Notes under the pieces: generated by a model
Database searches by the model: none
What the model was told of the DNA's origin: nothing
Seen by the model: the letters and a program-made list of their open reading frames with translations, nothing else
Program-made: the position numbers and the translations under genes
Source of the DNA: Bacillus methanolicus
Lineage (GTDB): Bacteria > Bacillota > Bacilli > Bacillales > Cytobacillaceae
NCBI RefSeq assembly: GCF_028888695.1
Contig: NZ_PNFF01000001.1
Span: 939,501-1,003,500, forward strand
Reading direction: 5' to 3'
Length of the DNA: 64,000 nucleotides
In this document: positions 47,260 through 57,130 of the stretch, in pieces
How positions within the stretch are numbered: the first letter of the stretch is position 1
Layout: each line of letters begins with the position of its first letter

Positions 47260-47353
47260 GTTGATCGCTCCTTTTTGGAATCATACGGTTATCATTCCTC
47301 TTTCTGCCAAAAACATGCAGGATTAAACTCAAAATTTTTGATCACCGAAACAA

Positions 47354-47455
47354 AAAACGGGGTTGACTCAAAAGCAATAGGTCAGACCCCTCCAATAAAA
47401 CAAATATTGTTATTGTTGGAGAACGTCAGATCCTTTTGAGTCAGCCCCGTTGTTA
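47354..47455. terminator. Long intergenic hairpin with nested GGTCAGAC repeat
   Basis: AACGGGGTTGACTCAAAAG pairs with CTTTTGAGTCAGCCCCGTT; inside, GGTCAGACCCCTCCAATA faces TTGTTGGAGAACGTCAGATCC. The inner part resembles the hairpin at 1538. It lies just downstream of parC and may act as its terminator. Confidence 0.6.
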
Positions 47456-47466
47456 TTTCAGTAAAA

Positions 47467-49926
47467 TTATTGTGAATTTTTATCAGAAGTTTCTTCCTGC
47501 AAAGTCATTGTCTCGGCTTTCCAAAGAACTTTCGCATTTCCGGTTTCCGTCACATCAAAAAGGAAAGTTCCATTTGAATAACGGTCACTGTTTCGTAAAG
47601 TTGAAATATTTATGTTTTCAAGATGACCTTTTTCCGTTTGCACGATAATATTGTCATCATTTTTGACGATTTCTGCACCGATTACTCGGTGAGGGTTTGA
47701 TTTTAACTCTCGAAGCATAACTACCCCACGTTTTGCACGTGATCCCGGTTCAAATTCGGTCAATTTCATTTTCTTGACTGCGCCTCGCTGAGTTGCAATG
47801 ACGACTTCTTCCTCTAATGGCTGTTCGATTACTTTTCCGGCGGCAACGAAATCGCTTTCTTTTAAATTGATTCCTTTCACACCGGCTGCCCGTACACCGA
47901 CTATATTGACTTCTTCCTCATGAAAGCGCAGGGCATACCCAAAATGGGTCGCTAAGAAAATTTCTTTACTGCCGTCTGTTAAATGAACATCAATGACATG
48001 GTCATCTTCTTTTAAATTTATGGCTACCAGCGGTCTTGAATAACGCTGGGCTTTGTAATGCTTTAATTCCGTTTTCTTAACCATCCCGTTTTTCGTTACA
48101 AATAACAGATAAGAATCCGATTCAAAATCTTTAATAGGAATTGCCCGGATAATTTCTTCATCCCGATCAATTTGGATGAGATTTGCAATATGCTGCCCAA
48201 GGTCTTTCCAGCGAATATCAGGAAGTTCATGTACAGGACAATACAAATAGTTGCCTTTATTCGTAAACATGAGCAGAACGTCAGTTGTATTCATGAATAA
48301 CTGGGCAAGTAGACGGTCAGAATCTTTCATAGCCAGGTCTTGGCCATTCGACGCTGCATAGGAACGCTGGCTTGTCCGTTTTACATAGCCTTCCTTTGTT
48401 ACGGTTACGATAACATCCTCATTGGCAACGAGGACATCTAAATTAATTTTGATTTCTTCAATTTTTTCCTCGATTTTTGTGCGGCGTTCATCTTTGAAAC
48501 GCTTTTTCACTTCTTTTAATTCTTTTTTAATGACGGAAGAAAGTTTTTTATCACTTTCAAGGATTGCTGTTAACTCTTCAATTTTCTTTGCCAATTCTTC
48601 TGCTTCTTTTTTCAATGCTGTAATATCCGTATTTGTTAACCGATAGAGCTGCAAGGAAACGATCGCTTCAGCCTGAGGCTCCGTAAATTCAAATTTTGCT
48701 ATTAGGTTATCTTTGGCATCGCGTTTATCTTTTGATGCACGGATAACGGCGATTACCTCATCGAGGATGGATAATGCCTTCATTAAACCTTCGACAATAT
48801 GCTGCCGTTCCTTTGCTTTTTGCAAATCATATTTTGATCTCCGCGTTACAACTTCTTTTTGATGCTCAATGTATGCATCAAGGAGCTCCCGAATTCCCAT
48901 AAGCTTCGGCCTTTTTTTATGTATGGCAACCATATTGAAATTATATGGAATTTGCAAATCGCTGTTTTTATAAAGGTAATTCAGAACGCCTTCTGCATCG
49001 GCATCTTTTTTCAGTTCAATCACAATCCGCAAGCCTGTCCGATCCGTTTCATCCCGAACTTCCGCTATTCCTTCAACTTTTCGATCTATGCGGAATTCAT
49101 CGATCTTTTTTACAAGATTGGCTTTATTCACATCATAAGGAATTTCGGTAATCACAATTTGCTGTCTTCCACCGCGGATATTTTCAATTTCCGCTTTGCC
49201 GCGGACAATGATTTTCCCTTTCCCGGTTTCATATGCTTTTTGGATTCCTTCAACACCTTGAATAATTCCGCCTGTCGGAAAATCAGGACCTTTAATAACC
49301 GTCATCAAGTCCTGGACGGTACAATCAGGATTTTCCATTCTCATAATAACCCCGTCAATCACTTCTTCCAGGTGGTGAGGCGGAATATCGGTCGCATAAC
49401 CGGCGGAAATTCCTGTAGAGCCATTGACTAAAAGATTCGGAAACATCGCCGGAAGAACGGTCGGTTCCTTTGATGTATCATCAAAATTTGGGATAAAGTC
49501 AACCGTTTGTTTGTCAATATCCTTTAAAAGTTCAGCAGAAATGGCTGACAGCCTTGCCTCTGTATAACGCATGGCAGCCGGCGGATCGCCGTCAATGCTT
49601 CCATTGTTTCCATGCATTTCAATCAAGAGATTCCGAAGCTTCCACTCCTGGCTCATACGAACCATCGCATCATAAACAGATGTATCACCGTGGGGATGAT
49701 AATTTCCGATTACGTTCCCAACGGTTTTGGCTGATTTCCGAAACCCTTTATCGTGCGTATTTCCGTCAACGTGCATCGCATACAGGATGCGCCGCTGAAC
49801 AGGTTTTAAACCGTCTCTTGCATCCGGAAGGGCCCGTTCTTGAATAATGTATTTGCTGTATCGCCCAAATCGGTCACCTAGCACATCTTCAAGTGGCAAG
49901 TCACGAAATTTTTCAACCGTACTCAT
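47467..49926 (-). CDS. parC: DNA topoisomerase IV subunit A
   Basis: 819 residues. Cuts and rejoins DNA to unlink daughter chromosomes, as an A2B2 complex with ParE. Seen: ERALPDARDGLKPVQRRIL, YHPHGDTSVYDAMVRMSQ (quinolone-determining region), AAMRYTEARLS with the active-site Tyr, a coiled-coil gate region (KKEAEELAKKIEELTAILES), and a C-terminal beta-pinwheel of GxxxxTxxG-like blades (FVTKNGMVKKT, IATQRGAVKKM). ATG overlaps the parE stop by one base (TAATG). Confidence 0.97.
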   Translation of the reverse strand: MSTVEKFRDLPLEDVLGDRFGRYSKYIIQERALPDARDGLKPVQRRILYAMHVDGNTHDKGFRKSAKTVGNVIGNYHPHGDTSVYDAMVRMSQEWKLRNLLIEMHGNNGSIDGDPPAAMRYTEARLSAISAELLKDIDKQTVDFIPNFDDTSKEPTVLPAMFPNLLVNGSTGISAGYATDIPPHHLEEVIDGVIMRMENPDCTVQDLMTVIKGPDFPTGGIIQGVEGIQKAYETGKGKIIVRGKAEIENIRGGRQQIVITEIPYDVNKANLVKKIDEFRIDRKVEGIAEVRDETDRTGLRIVIELKKDADAEGVLNYLYKNSDLQIPYNFNMVAIHKKRPKLMGIRELLDAYIEHQKEVVTRRSKYDLQKAKERQHIVEGLMKALSILDEVIAVIRASKDKRDAKDNLIAKFEFTEPQAEAIVSLQLYRLTNTDITALKKEAEELAKKIEELTAILESDKKLSSVIKKELKEVKKRFKDERRTKIEEKIEEIKINLDVLVANEDVIVTVTKEGYVKRTSQRSYAASNGQDLAMKDSDRLLAQLFMNTTDVLLMFTNKGNYLYCPVHELPDIRWKDLGQHIANLIQIDRDEEIIRAIPIKDFESDSYLLFVTKNGMVKKTELKHYKAQRYSRPLVAINLKEDDHVIDVHLTDGSKEIFLATHFGYALRFHEEEVNIVGVRAAGVKGINLKESDFVAAGKVIEQPLEEEVVIATQRGAVKKMKLTEFEPGSRAKRGVVMLRELKSNPHRVIGAEIVKNDDNIIVQTEKGHLENINISTLRNSDRYSNGTFLFDVTETGNAKVLWKAETMTLQEETSDKNSQ

Positions 49927-51902
49927 TATTCAGCAACCTCCTCTGCCACTGAAATATTCTCGTTTTCTAAAATGTTCTCATCATCATCAAGGCCGAAAGC
50001 AACGTTGTTTTCAATCCATTTTCTCCGTGGTTCAACTTTGTCGCCCATTAAGGTCGTGACCCTGCGTTCTGCACGCGCAGCATCGTCGATCCGGACACGT
50101 ATTAGCGTACGTGTTTCCGGATTCATTGTTGTTTCCCACAGCTGGTCGGCATTCATTTCTCCTAAACCTTTATAGCGCTGAATCATATAGCCTTTCCCGA
50201 CTTTTTTGATTGCGTCTTTTAGTTCTTCATCACTCCATGCATATTCGATCACTTCTTTTTTTCCGGTTCCTTTGCTCACTTTATATAATGGCGGGAGGGC
50301 AATGAACACCTTGCCGGCTTCAACAAGCGGCTTCATATACCGGTAGAAGAAAGTAAGGAGAAGCACTTGGATATGGGCACCATCTGTATCTGCGTCAGTC
50401 ATGATCACGATTTTATCATAATTTACATCTTCAAGATTAAAATCGGCTCCTACACCTGCTCCGATCGCATGAATGATTGTATTAATTTCTTCATTTTTGA
50501 AGATATCTTGAAGTTTTGCTTTTTCCGTATTAATAACCTTACCCCTTAGCGGAAGGACAGCCTGAAAACGGCGGTCCCGCCCTTGCTTGGCAGATCCACC
50601 CGCGGAATCGCCCTCAACAAGATACAATTCATTTTTTTGCGGATTCCTTGATTGCGCCGGGGTTAGTTTACCGGAAAGCATCGCTTCGGAGCGCTTGCGT
50701 TTTTTTCCGCTCCGTGCTTCTTCCCTAGCTTTTCGTGCAGCCTCTCTTGCTTGATAAGCTTTAATTGCTTTTTTAATTAACAGAGAACTGATATCCGGAT
50801 TTTCTTCAAGGAAATAGGAAAGATGTTCGGAAACTACCGCATCAACAGCAGAGCGTGCTTCACTCGTTCCCAGCTTTCCTTTTGTTTGCCCTTCAAACTG
50901 CAAAAGATTTTCCGGTATCCGAACGGAAATGATTGCAGACAATCCCTCGCGAATATCAGCTCCATCAAGGTTTTTGTCTTTTTCTTTTAACAAACCAACT
51001 TTGCGTGCATACTCATTGAAAACACGTGTCATGGCAGTTTTTGAACCTGCTTCATGGGTTCCTCCATCTTTTGTACGAACATTGTTAACGAATGAAAGCA
51101 CATTTTCAGAGTAGCCGTCATTAAATTGAAAAGCAAATTCTACTTCAATCCCATTTTGTTCCCCTTCAAAACTGACAACAGGATGAAGGACATCTTTTTC
51201 TTCATTCAAGTATTCAACAAATGCCTTAATCCCGGTCTCATAGTGGAACACATCCAGAAAACCATTTCGTTCATCTATGATTTCGATCTTTAAACCCTTC
51301 AATAAGAAAGCAGATTCGCGCAGCCGCTCGCACAAGGTTTCATAGTTGAATGTTGTCGTAGAAAAAATATTGGGATCCGGCTTAAAGTGGATAGTCGTTC
51401 CCGTCTGGTTTGTTTTTCCGATTTTCTCCAAAGTGGTGACAGGTTTACCGCCATTTTCAAATCGCTGTTTGTAGACAAAACCGTCTCTTTTTATAGTCAC
51501 TTCAAGCCATTCAGACAAGGCATTTACAACAGATGCACCGACACCGTGCAGCCCGCCGCTCGTCTTGTATCCGCCCTGACCAAATTTACCGCCCGCATGA
51601 AGAACAGTTAATATTACTTCTGGGGTAGGCTTGCCCAGTTTATGCATCCCGGTCGGCATACCCCTCCCCTTATCAACAACACTGATCGAGTTATCTTTAT
51701 GTATTTTCACGATGATATGATCGCCATAACCGGCAAGTGCTTCATCGACTGCATTATCCACGATTTCATATACTAAGTGATGAAGACCGCGGGCATCTGT
51801 GCTTCCAATGTACATACCCGGCCTTTTTCGAACAGCCTCTAAGCCTTCCAGTACTTGTATGGCATCATCGTTGTAATCAAAAGCATGCTGATTTCTTGAC
51901 AC
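49926..51902 (-). CDS. parE: DNA topoisomerase IV subunit B
   Basis: 658 residues from GTG 51902 (MSRNQHAFDYNDDAIQVLEGL), 7 bases after AAAGGGG; ATG 51908 would sit too close to that site. GHKL ATPase: EIVDNAVDEALAGYGD, VVDKGRGMPTGMH, GGKFGQGGYKTSGGLHGVGASVVNALS; TOPRIM: LVEGDSAGGSAKQGRDRRFQAVLPLRGKVINTE and MTDADTDGAHIQ; C-terminal RYKGLGEMNADQLWETTM. A LexA-type box at 52022 lies about 120 bases upstream. Confidence 0.96.
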   Translation of the reverse strand: MSRNQHAFDYNDDAIQVLEGLEAVRKRPGMYIGSTDARGLHHLVYEIVDNAVDEALAGYGDHIIVKIHKDNSISVVDKGRGMPTGMHKLGKPTPEVILTVLHAGGKFGQGGYKTSGGLHGVGASVVNALSEWLEVTIKRDGFVYKQRFENGGKPVTTLEKIGKTNQTGTTIHFKPDPNIFSTTTFNYETLCERLRESAFLLKGLKIEIIDERNGFLDVFHYETGIKAFVEYLNEEKDVLHPVVSFEGEQNGIEVEFAFQFNDGYSENVLSFVNNVRTKDGGTHEAGSKTAMTRVFNEYARKVGLLKEKDKNLDGADIREGLSAIISVRIPENLLQFEGQTKGKLGTSEARSAVDAVVSEHLSYFLEENPDISSLLIKKAIKAYQAREAARKAREEARSGKKRKRSEAMLSGKLTPAQSRNPQKNELYLVEGDSAGGSAKQGRDRRFQAVLPLRGKVINTEKAKLQDIFKNEEINTIIHAIGAGVGADFNLEDVNYDKIVIMTDADTDGAHIQVLLLTFFYRYMKPLVEAGKVFIALPPLYKVSKGTGKKEVIEYAWSDEELKDAIKKVGKGYMIQRYKGLGEMNADQLWETTMNPETRTLIRVRIDDAARAERRVTTLMGDKVEPRRKWIENNVAFGLDDDENILENENISVAEEVAE

Positions 51903-52021
51903 GTACATACCCCTTTCACTTCTTGCAAACACATTCAATGAATCTCAGTTATCGAATATCTGAAAATGTATTCGGTTTCACAATAACATTTTCCTTTTAA
52001 ATCATTGAAATATTTATTATA

Positions 52022-52035
52022 GGAACATGTGTTCT
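52022..52035 (-). promoter_or_regulatory. LexA-like (SOS) box upstream of parE
   Basis: GGAACATGTGTTCT has the perfect GAAC-N4-GTTC core of Bacillus LexA boxes. As I recall, parE belongs to the B. subtilis LexA regulon, which fits. The outer consensus bases are not perfect. Confidence 0.65.
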
Positions 52036-52191
52036 CATTCCTATTTTATCATATATTCCCGAAACGTCTATGCTTTATTGTATCGTTTTATTTCAATTTG
52101 GCAAATCGTTCTTTGGAAATGCGGGAGTGATCGTTTAGCCCCGAAACAAAAAAAGGGCAAGACCCTTATGAGTCAGCCCCTTGCTTTGTGA

Positions 52192-52605
52192 TTATTTTGT
52201 CAACGCATGCTCTACTTTGATGCAGCGATCCATGATAACTGTATATCCCTTTTCTTTTAAAAATTTGTATGCCTCTTCATTTACCACGCCTAACTGTGCC
52301 CAGAACACATCTGCGTCAATTTCAGTAAATTCCTTTGCAATTTCCGGCAAATATTCAGGACGCCGAAAAACGTCAACAATATCAACATGTCCCTCGATAT
52401 CTTTTAAAGAAGGTACGGCTTTGATACCGAACACTTCATCTATATTCGGATTGACCGGTATGATTTCATAACCGGCATTTTTCATCGCTTCTGCAACCAT
52501 ATAAGATGTTCGTTCAGGATTATCGCTTAATCCCACTACTGCTATTCGTTTTGCTTTTTTCAAAATATCCCTTATTTCTTCTCTGCTTGGATTTTCAATC
52601 TGCAT
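52192..52605 (-). CDS. yneT: CoA-binding protein YneT
   Basis: 137 residues. CoA-binding Rossmann domain: RIAVVGLSDNPERTSYMVAEAMKNAGYEIIPVNPN, VFGIKAVPSLKDIEGHVDIVDVFRRPEYLPEIAKE and DVFWAQLGVVNEEAYKFLKEKGYTVIMDRCIKVEH. This is the CoA_binding_2 (YccU/YneT) family, present in most bacteria; its role is not clear. As in B. subtilis it lies just upstream of parE. Confidence 0.9.
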   Translation of the reverse strand: MQIENPSREEIRDILKKAKRIAVVGLSDNPERTSYMVAEAMKNAGYEIIPVNPNIDEVFGIKAVPSLKDIEGHVDIVDVFRRPEYLPEIAKEFTEIDADVFWAQLGVVNEEAYKFLKEKGYTVIMDRCIKVEHALTK

Positions 52606-52761
52606 AATTATGACTCCTTTTCTTCTGCTTCCGTAAAAGGGAAGGCGTTTACATTTACAATTCTATTCTAACCAACTTTCATTTTTTCATCTAAAAAAAT
52701 GCTTTGCAGATTCTTTCGAGAAGGTCTAATTTTGAAATGGGAAAGAAGCGATTTTTAGTAT

Positions 52762-54492
52762 TTACTTTTTTGTAACATTGGTCTGTTGATTAATATTTAA
52801 TGCTGACCATGCTTTCTCATTAGCAAAAAATCTGGACCAGCTTGCTACTCCGGCCAATTGATATTTTCTGGCTAGTTCTGATCGCTTTTTTAGAGAAAGT
52901 TCATCTTCGAGCCAAATTTTATACGTTGCGTTTTCTTTTACTGAATAATATTCCGCATAATTTTGACCTGTGGATGGATCATATTTTGGCTGCACTTTAT
53001 TCGCATCAAGCCATTCTTTCACTTTATCCATTGATAAAGCTTTGGAGGTAAGCTTTGTCATGCCGTTATCAAGGTGCTGTTCTTTCCAGAGTCTTGTATA
53101 TAATGGCACTCCAAGGATTAATTTTTCGTTTGGAACAATCTCCAATAACTTCTTAAGATTTTCCTCTACCCACGGAAGGCTTGCAACACTACCTGCTTCA
53201 GTAGAAGTTGCCCAATGCTCATCATATGCCATTACGATTAAATAGTCGACAAGATCTGCCAGTTTGTCTCTTTCATAAAAGGCAGACCAGTTTCCGCCGG
53301 CGATAAACGTAATATCCATTGAAACGATTAATCCTGCTTCATGAAAAAATGGAACTGCTTCCCTGACAAATTGAGTTACAAGTGGTCCGTCTTCTTCATA
53401 TACATTTTCTATATCAAGATTGATTCCGTCTAATTGATACATTTTGCTGTAATGAAGAAGCTGACGAATGATGTTTTGCCTTGTTTCATAGTCTTTAAAA
53501 GCTGCTTTTGTAAGGTTTGGATCAAAGGCATTTGAAAATAGTCCCCACACTTGATATTTTCGTTTTTTTGCCCATTTGACGTAATCAAGAGAGCCGAGAT
53601 TCTTTACTGATCCGGTTTCAGAAGCAAGCTCAAACCAAGTTGGAGAGACGACATTTACGCCGGGCATAGGCGGAATTCGATTTGTGTCAGGATTTTTTTC
53701 ATAAACAGCTTCCCATGTTAATTGAACAGGACCATTTATTTTTGGCAATACTGCTTCTTTTTGTTCCCTCTTTATAGTGATTGTGAATGTTTCTTTTTCC
53801 TTGACTAAGTCTTTACGAATATAGCCCGCTTCTCCTGTTTCTTTCCGAACAAAATAGTAGTCTTCTTTTTCTTGTTCGATAAAGACAGGTTCATTCAATT
53901 TTGTCTCAGCAGTATACGGGCTTTGGAGATTTGGTTCCGTTCTGAGGCGGAGTTTTTCAGTATGTACATCTTCGTTTGTGATGGTTCCTTTTTTTATTGT
54001 TTCTCCATCCTTTTGGATCCAAATCGCCCCGCTTTCATTGAGAATCCGGTATTGCAGCGGATAGAAAGGCAAAATCGTATCAAGCGACAAATAATGTTCT
54101 CCTTTATTCGTTTTAATTGGAGACAAATTGAGTTTGACAGGCTTTTGATTGATAAAATACGTCAAAGATTCAGAGGGCATTTGAACGACTTTATCCGCTG
54201 TTGTGATGATCACTGAGTTTGATTTTTCATCATACGCAATCGATTCATCTATCTTTTTTAATAGGGAAAGCGGTATATAAATGCTGTTTTTTTCGATCAA
54301 AGCATTCCCGGCCTGTTTTCCTTCAAAAATAATCGGATTCTTTCCGATGAAATATTCTTCTTTGACCGGTGAAGCAAAAGGATAAAAGATTAGTAGAATG
54401 CTTGAAACAATCAGAAAGAATGCCAGAAATAATCCTGCCAAAATCCATTTCTTCGGAACTGTTTTTTGTCTTTCATATTCAACTCTAGCCAA
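52762..54492 (-). CDS. Membrane-anchored GH18 glycoside hydrolase with SH3 domain
   Basis: 576 residues from TTG 54492, six bases after GGGAGGAG. One N-terminal membrane helix (KKWILAGLFLAFFLIVSSILLIFYPF), a copper-amine-oxidase-N-like domain (YIPLSLLKKIDESIAYDEKSNSVII), an SH3 domain (LRLRTEPNLQSPYTAETKL to YIRKDLV), then a GH18 barrel with the catalytic motif YQLDGINLDIENVYEEDG, MAYDEHW and ASWSRFF. Relatives such as YdhD and SleL act on peptidoglycan or spore cortex; the proton-donor Glu is present, so it is probably active. It is inserted between plsY and yneT compared with B. subtilis. Confidence 0.85.
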   Translation of the reverse strand: MARVEYERQKTVPKKWILAGLFLAFFLIVSSILLIFYPFASPVKEEYFIGKNPIIFEGKQAGNALIEKNSIYIPLSLLKKIDESIAYDEKSNSVIITTADKVVQMPSESLTYFINQKPVKLNLSPIKTNKGEHYLSLDTILPFYPLQYRILNESGAIWIQKDGETIKKGTITNEDVHTEKLRLRTEPNLQSPYTAETKLNEPVFIEQEKEDYYFVRKETGEAGYIRKDLVKEKETFTITIKREQKEAVLPKINGPVQLTWEAVYEKNPDTNRIPPMPGVNVVSPTWFELASETGSVKNLGSLDYVKWAKKRKYQVWGLFSNAFDPNLTKAAFKDYETRQNIIRQLLHYSKMYQLDGINLDIENVYEEDGPLVTQFVREAVPFFHEAGLIVSMDITFIAGGNWSAFYERDKLADLVDYLIVMAYDEHWATSTEAGSVASLPWVEENLKKLLEIVPNEKLILGVPLYTRLWKEQHLDNGMTKLTSKALSMDKVKEWLDANKVQPKYDPSTGQNYAEYYSVKENATYKIWLEDELSLKKRSELARKYQLAGVASWSRFFANEKAWSALNINQQTNVTKK

Positions 54493-54571
54493 ATTCAACT
54501 CCTCCCTACTTCTATCCTAAAGAATCTCTATGGAAATGAAAAGGAATTATTTCAAGAATTTATTTCCTTCG

Positions 54572-54695
54572 CGTTAACACTTTAACTGGGTGAGGGTCTG
54601 GCCCCCGCTGCATTACCGCGTTAACACTTTAACGCAGAGCGGGCCTGGCCCGCACCGCTTTAACGCGTTAACGCAGAGCGGGTCTGGCCTCTATA
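54572..54695. repeat. Intergenic repeat, three tandem units
   Basis: Three units of about 40 bases: GCGTTAACACTTTAACTGGG with GAGGGTCTGGCCC; GCGTTAACACTTTAACGCAG with AGCGGGCCTGGCCC; GCTTTAACGCGTTAACGCAG with AGCGGGTCTGGCC. Largest copy of the family also seen at 9060, 16545 and 20350. Confidence 0.75.
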
Positions 54696-54769
54696 ATTAA
54701 TGGTTTTTCTGGAGCCATGTCCGTGATACAATAGAAACACTATTAGACAAAGTTGAAGGAGAAGTATTC

Positions 54770-55366
54770 ATGGCAGTTTATGGACTCATTGTTATTCTCG
54801 CTTATTTGCTAGGATCCATTCCTTCAGGATTGATTGTTGGAAAGGTTTTTTACGGAGTCGATATTCGGGAGCATGGGAGCGGAAATCTCGGGGGAACGAA
54901 CACATTTCGCACACTGGGGGTTAAAGCGGGACTTGCAGTTACTCTTGCAGATATTTTAAAAGGCACATTAGCAGCATCCCTGCCTTATTTTTTTGATTCA
55001 GACTTTCATGCGCTGGCTGCTGGTGTATTTGCCGTAATTGGCCATATGTATCCTGTTTTTGCAGGCTTTAGAGGCGGGAAAGCAGTTGCTACGTCCGGCG
55101 GGGTTCTCTTATGTTATGCACCAATTATGTTTTTAATCGTTTTAGCGGCCTTTTTCATCAGCTTATTCACTACAAAATACGTTTCCCTTTCTTCTATGTT
55201 AGCAGCCGTTACAGCGATCATTTATTCTTTCATAGACGGGGACATTCCCCTCATCATTGTTGTGTTGATTATATCTTCATTTGTCATTTACCGCCACCGG
55301 GCAAATATTAAACGAATATTGAACAAAACCGAACCAAAAGTAAAATTGTTTTCAAAAAGGGATTGA
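54770..55366 (+). CDS. plsY: Glycerol-3-phosphate acyltransferase (acyl-phosphate dependent)
   Basis: 198 residues. ATG 54770 follows GAAGGAG. Integral membrane enzyme that moves the acyl group from acyl-phosphate (made by PlsX) to glycerol-3-phosphate, the first step of phospholipid synthesis. Three motif regions are clear: [30 protein letters not shown] and [22 protein letters not shown]. Five hydrophobic segments; length is normal. Divergent from the GH18 gene and yneT, parE, parC. Confidence 0.96.
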   Translation: MAVYGLIVILAYLLGSIPSGLIVGKVFYGVDIREHGSGNLGGTNTFRTLGVKAGLAVTLADILKGTLAASLPYFFDSDFHALAAGVFAVIGHMYPVFAGFRGGKAVATSGGVLLCYAPIMFLIVLAAFFISLFTTKYVSLSSMLAAVTAIIYSFIDGDIPLIIVVLIISSFVIYRHRANIKRILNKTEPKVKLFSKRD

Positions 55367-55368
55367 TT

Positions 55369-55445
55369 AATGAACTGCACCTCCCCAATGTTAGTTGTGT
55401 CTAACAATGGGGTGCAGTTCATAATACGGTCCTTTTTTCTTTTTT
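55369..55445 (+). terminator. Terminator of plsY
   Basis: ATGAACTGCAC and TCCCCA pair with TGGGG and GTGCAGTTCAT, with GTTAG/CTAAC at the tip; CCTTTTTTCTTTTTT follows after 11 bases. Confidence 0.75.
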
Positions 55446-55695
55446 CGCCCTTTTTTGAATGTTCAAAAAATATTTTTCGATAATTATTGATAATAAATGG
55501 TTTTTATTGCTAAAATATATAAAAAAAGTCACATTTCCATCTTAATCTATATTTTTTTATCAAATTTTGTTTTCAAAATGACATATCTATTAATAACTCA
55601 AAATATAAATAAAGCAGGTTCTTGCAATTAATGTGAGTATGAACATACCATTAACTGCAAAATCGAAAGATATTTTAAGACAAGGATGGTTTGGT

Positions 55696-56784
55696 ATGAC
55701 ATTAAATAATAACCTGTTGAAAAATTTGCCGTTTCCGTATTTTGTAATCGACCGGAACTTCAAGATTCTTTTTCAGTCAAACAAAGCCCTTGAAGAATTT
55801 TCTTATGAAAAAAATTTTCTTGCACTTGCCGACGAACCCTCACGAAAGAAATTAAACGATTTCTTATTTGACACCAATGACTCTCCTTACTTAAACATTT
55901 GTATGTTAAAGAAAAATTTGAAAGCATTTTCAGTACGCGTATATAAATTACGATCAGGCGAAGAATTCCATTTATTTTGCTTTCCTTTTGAACTAGACTC
56001 AGACGATCGATTACAAGTTGACCCTTTATGCCCAAAAAATGAAAATGAAAAGAATATTCATGTAATAAAAGAAGTTCTTCCAAATAACGATAATTTGGCG
56101 TCGATTGGAAAGCTAGCTGCCGGGATCGTGCATGAAATCAGAAATCCGCTTACAGCTGTAAAAGGATTTATCCAGCTGCTAAAACCTTATTTAACGGAAA
56201 TAGGCAAAGAATATTACGCTGATGTTGCCCTTGAGGAAATTAACCGAACAAATGAAATTATTTTTGAATTCTTAAATAATGCGAAACCAAACGAACGAAT
56301 GAAACGGCCTGCACATTTAAATAAGATTATCAAGGATGTAGTCATTTTATATAAGAGTGAAGCCATCTTAAGAAATATTAAAATTACAGTCGAATACGAT
56401 GAGAAGGATACTGTGCTGCAATTGGAAGAAAAGCAATTAAAGCATATCTTAACAAATATCTTGAATAATGCGATCGAAGCACTCAATGACCGAGAAGATG
56501 GCGTGCAAGGTTTCATTCATATTGCAGCAAAATCATTTGAAGACCATGCAGTTATTGCTATTGAAGATAATGGGTGTGGAATGAGTAAGGAAACACAGGA
56601 ACGCTTGTTTCTCCCTTTTTATTCAACAAAAGAAAATGGAACCGGGATAGGAATGCCTTTGTGTAAAAAAATTATTGAGGAAAACGGAGGGCACATCGAA
56701 ATCTCCAGTACCGTAAATACAGGAACTACCATTAAAGTCCTTCTGCCGGTTTTTCAGGAGGCTAAATTGACGTCAATTGTTTAA
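55696..56784 (+). CDS. Soluble PAS-type sensor histidine kinase
   Basis: About 362 residues from ATG 55696 (MTLNNNLLKNLPFPYFVIDR), with AAGGATGG nine bases upstream; GTG 55633 would add 21 residues but lacks a good site. A PAS-like sensor (residues 5-110, PYFVIDRNFKILFQSNKALEEF) precedes the H-box ASIGKLAAGIVHEIRNPLTAVKGFIQLLKP and HATPase motifs LTNILNNAIEAL (N), IEDNGCGMS (G1), TGIGMPLCKKIIEENGG (G2). No membrane helix. It resembles the sporulation kinases feeding Spo0F; no response regulator gene is adjacent, consistent with that. Confidence 0.85.
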   Translation: MTLNNNLLKNLPFPYFVIDRNFKILFQSNKALEEFSYEKNFLALADEPSRKKLNDFLFDTNDSPYLNICMLKKNLKAFSVRVYKLRSGEEFHLFCFPFELDSDDRLQVDPLCPKNENEKNIHVIKEVLPNNDNLASIGKLAAGIVHEIRNPLTAVKGFIQLLKPYLTEIGKEYYADVALEEINRTNEIIFEFLNNAKPNERMKRPAHLNKIIKDVVILYKSEAILRNIKITVEYDEKDTVLQLEEKQLKHILTNILNNAIEALNDREDGVQGFIHIAAKSFEDHAVIAIEDNGCGMSKETQERLFLPFYSTKENGTGIGMPLCKKIIEENGGHIEISSTVNTGTTIKVLLPVFQEAKLTSIV

Positions 56785-56929
56785 ATAGTAAACGATATTT
56801 AGGCGTACCAAATCAAAATATGCCACTAAACACTCTATTTGAAGAGGTGAAACCACGAAGTTGCTGTTCGGTATACGGAGGTTTAATTTAGCATGACATA
56901 GAAATTGATATCTTTCGAATAGACTGCTT

Positions 56930-56969
56930 AACCCACGATGACTCCAATAGGAGTTGTCGAGGGTTTTTT
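56930..56969 (+). terminator. Rho-independent terminator
   Basis: AACCC pairs with GGGTT and ACTCC with GGAGT inside, followed by TTTTTTG. 56785-56929 has no gene. Confidence 0.75.
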
Positions 56970-57130
56970 GTTAATCGGACTGCGTTGACATTTTTTACAG
57001 TACTATGCTAATAATACAAGAAAAGCCCAATGCTTACTGCAAACACTGATTTTAATCCTCTATGCAGTTGTTCGTTTCTAGTTTAGTCTTTTTATTTAAG
57101 TCTCCAAAAAGCTTCGAACACGAATGCCTC

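Noticed and set aside
48859-49431. 190-residue ORF opposite parC, and others opposite parE and the GH18 gene
   Set aside because: Shadows of strongly coding genes with no ribosome binding sites.
47467-49926. Quinolone-resistance mutations in ParC (GDTSVYDAM region)
   Set aside because: Thr and Asp at positions equivalent to GrlA S80 and E84 are conservative and may be natural in this lineage; without a susceptible reference nothing can be said.
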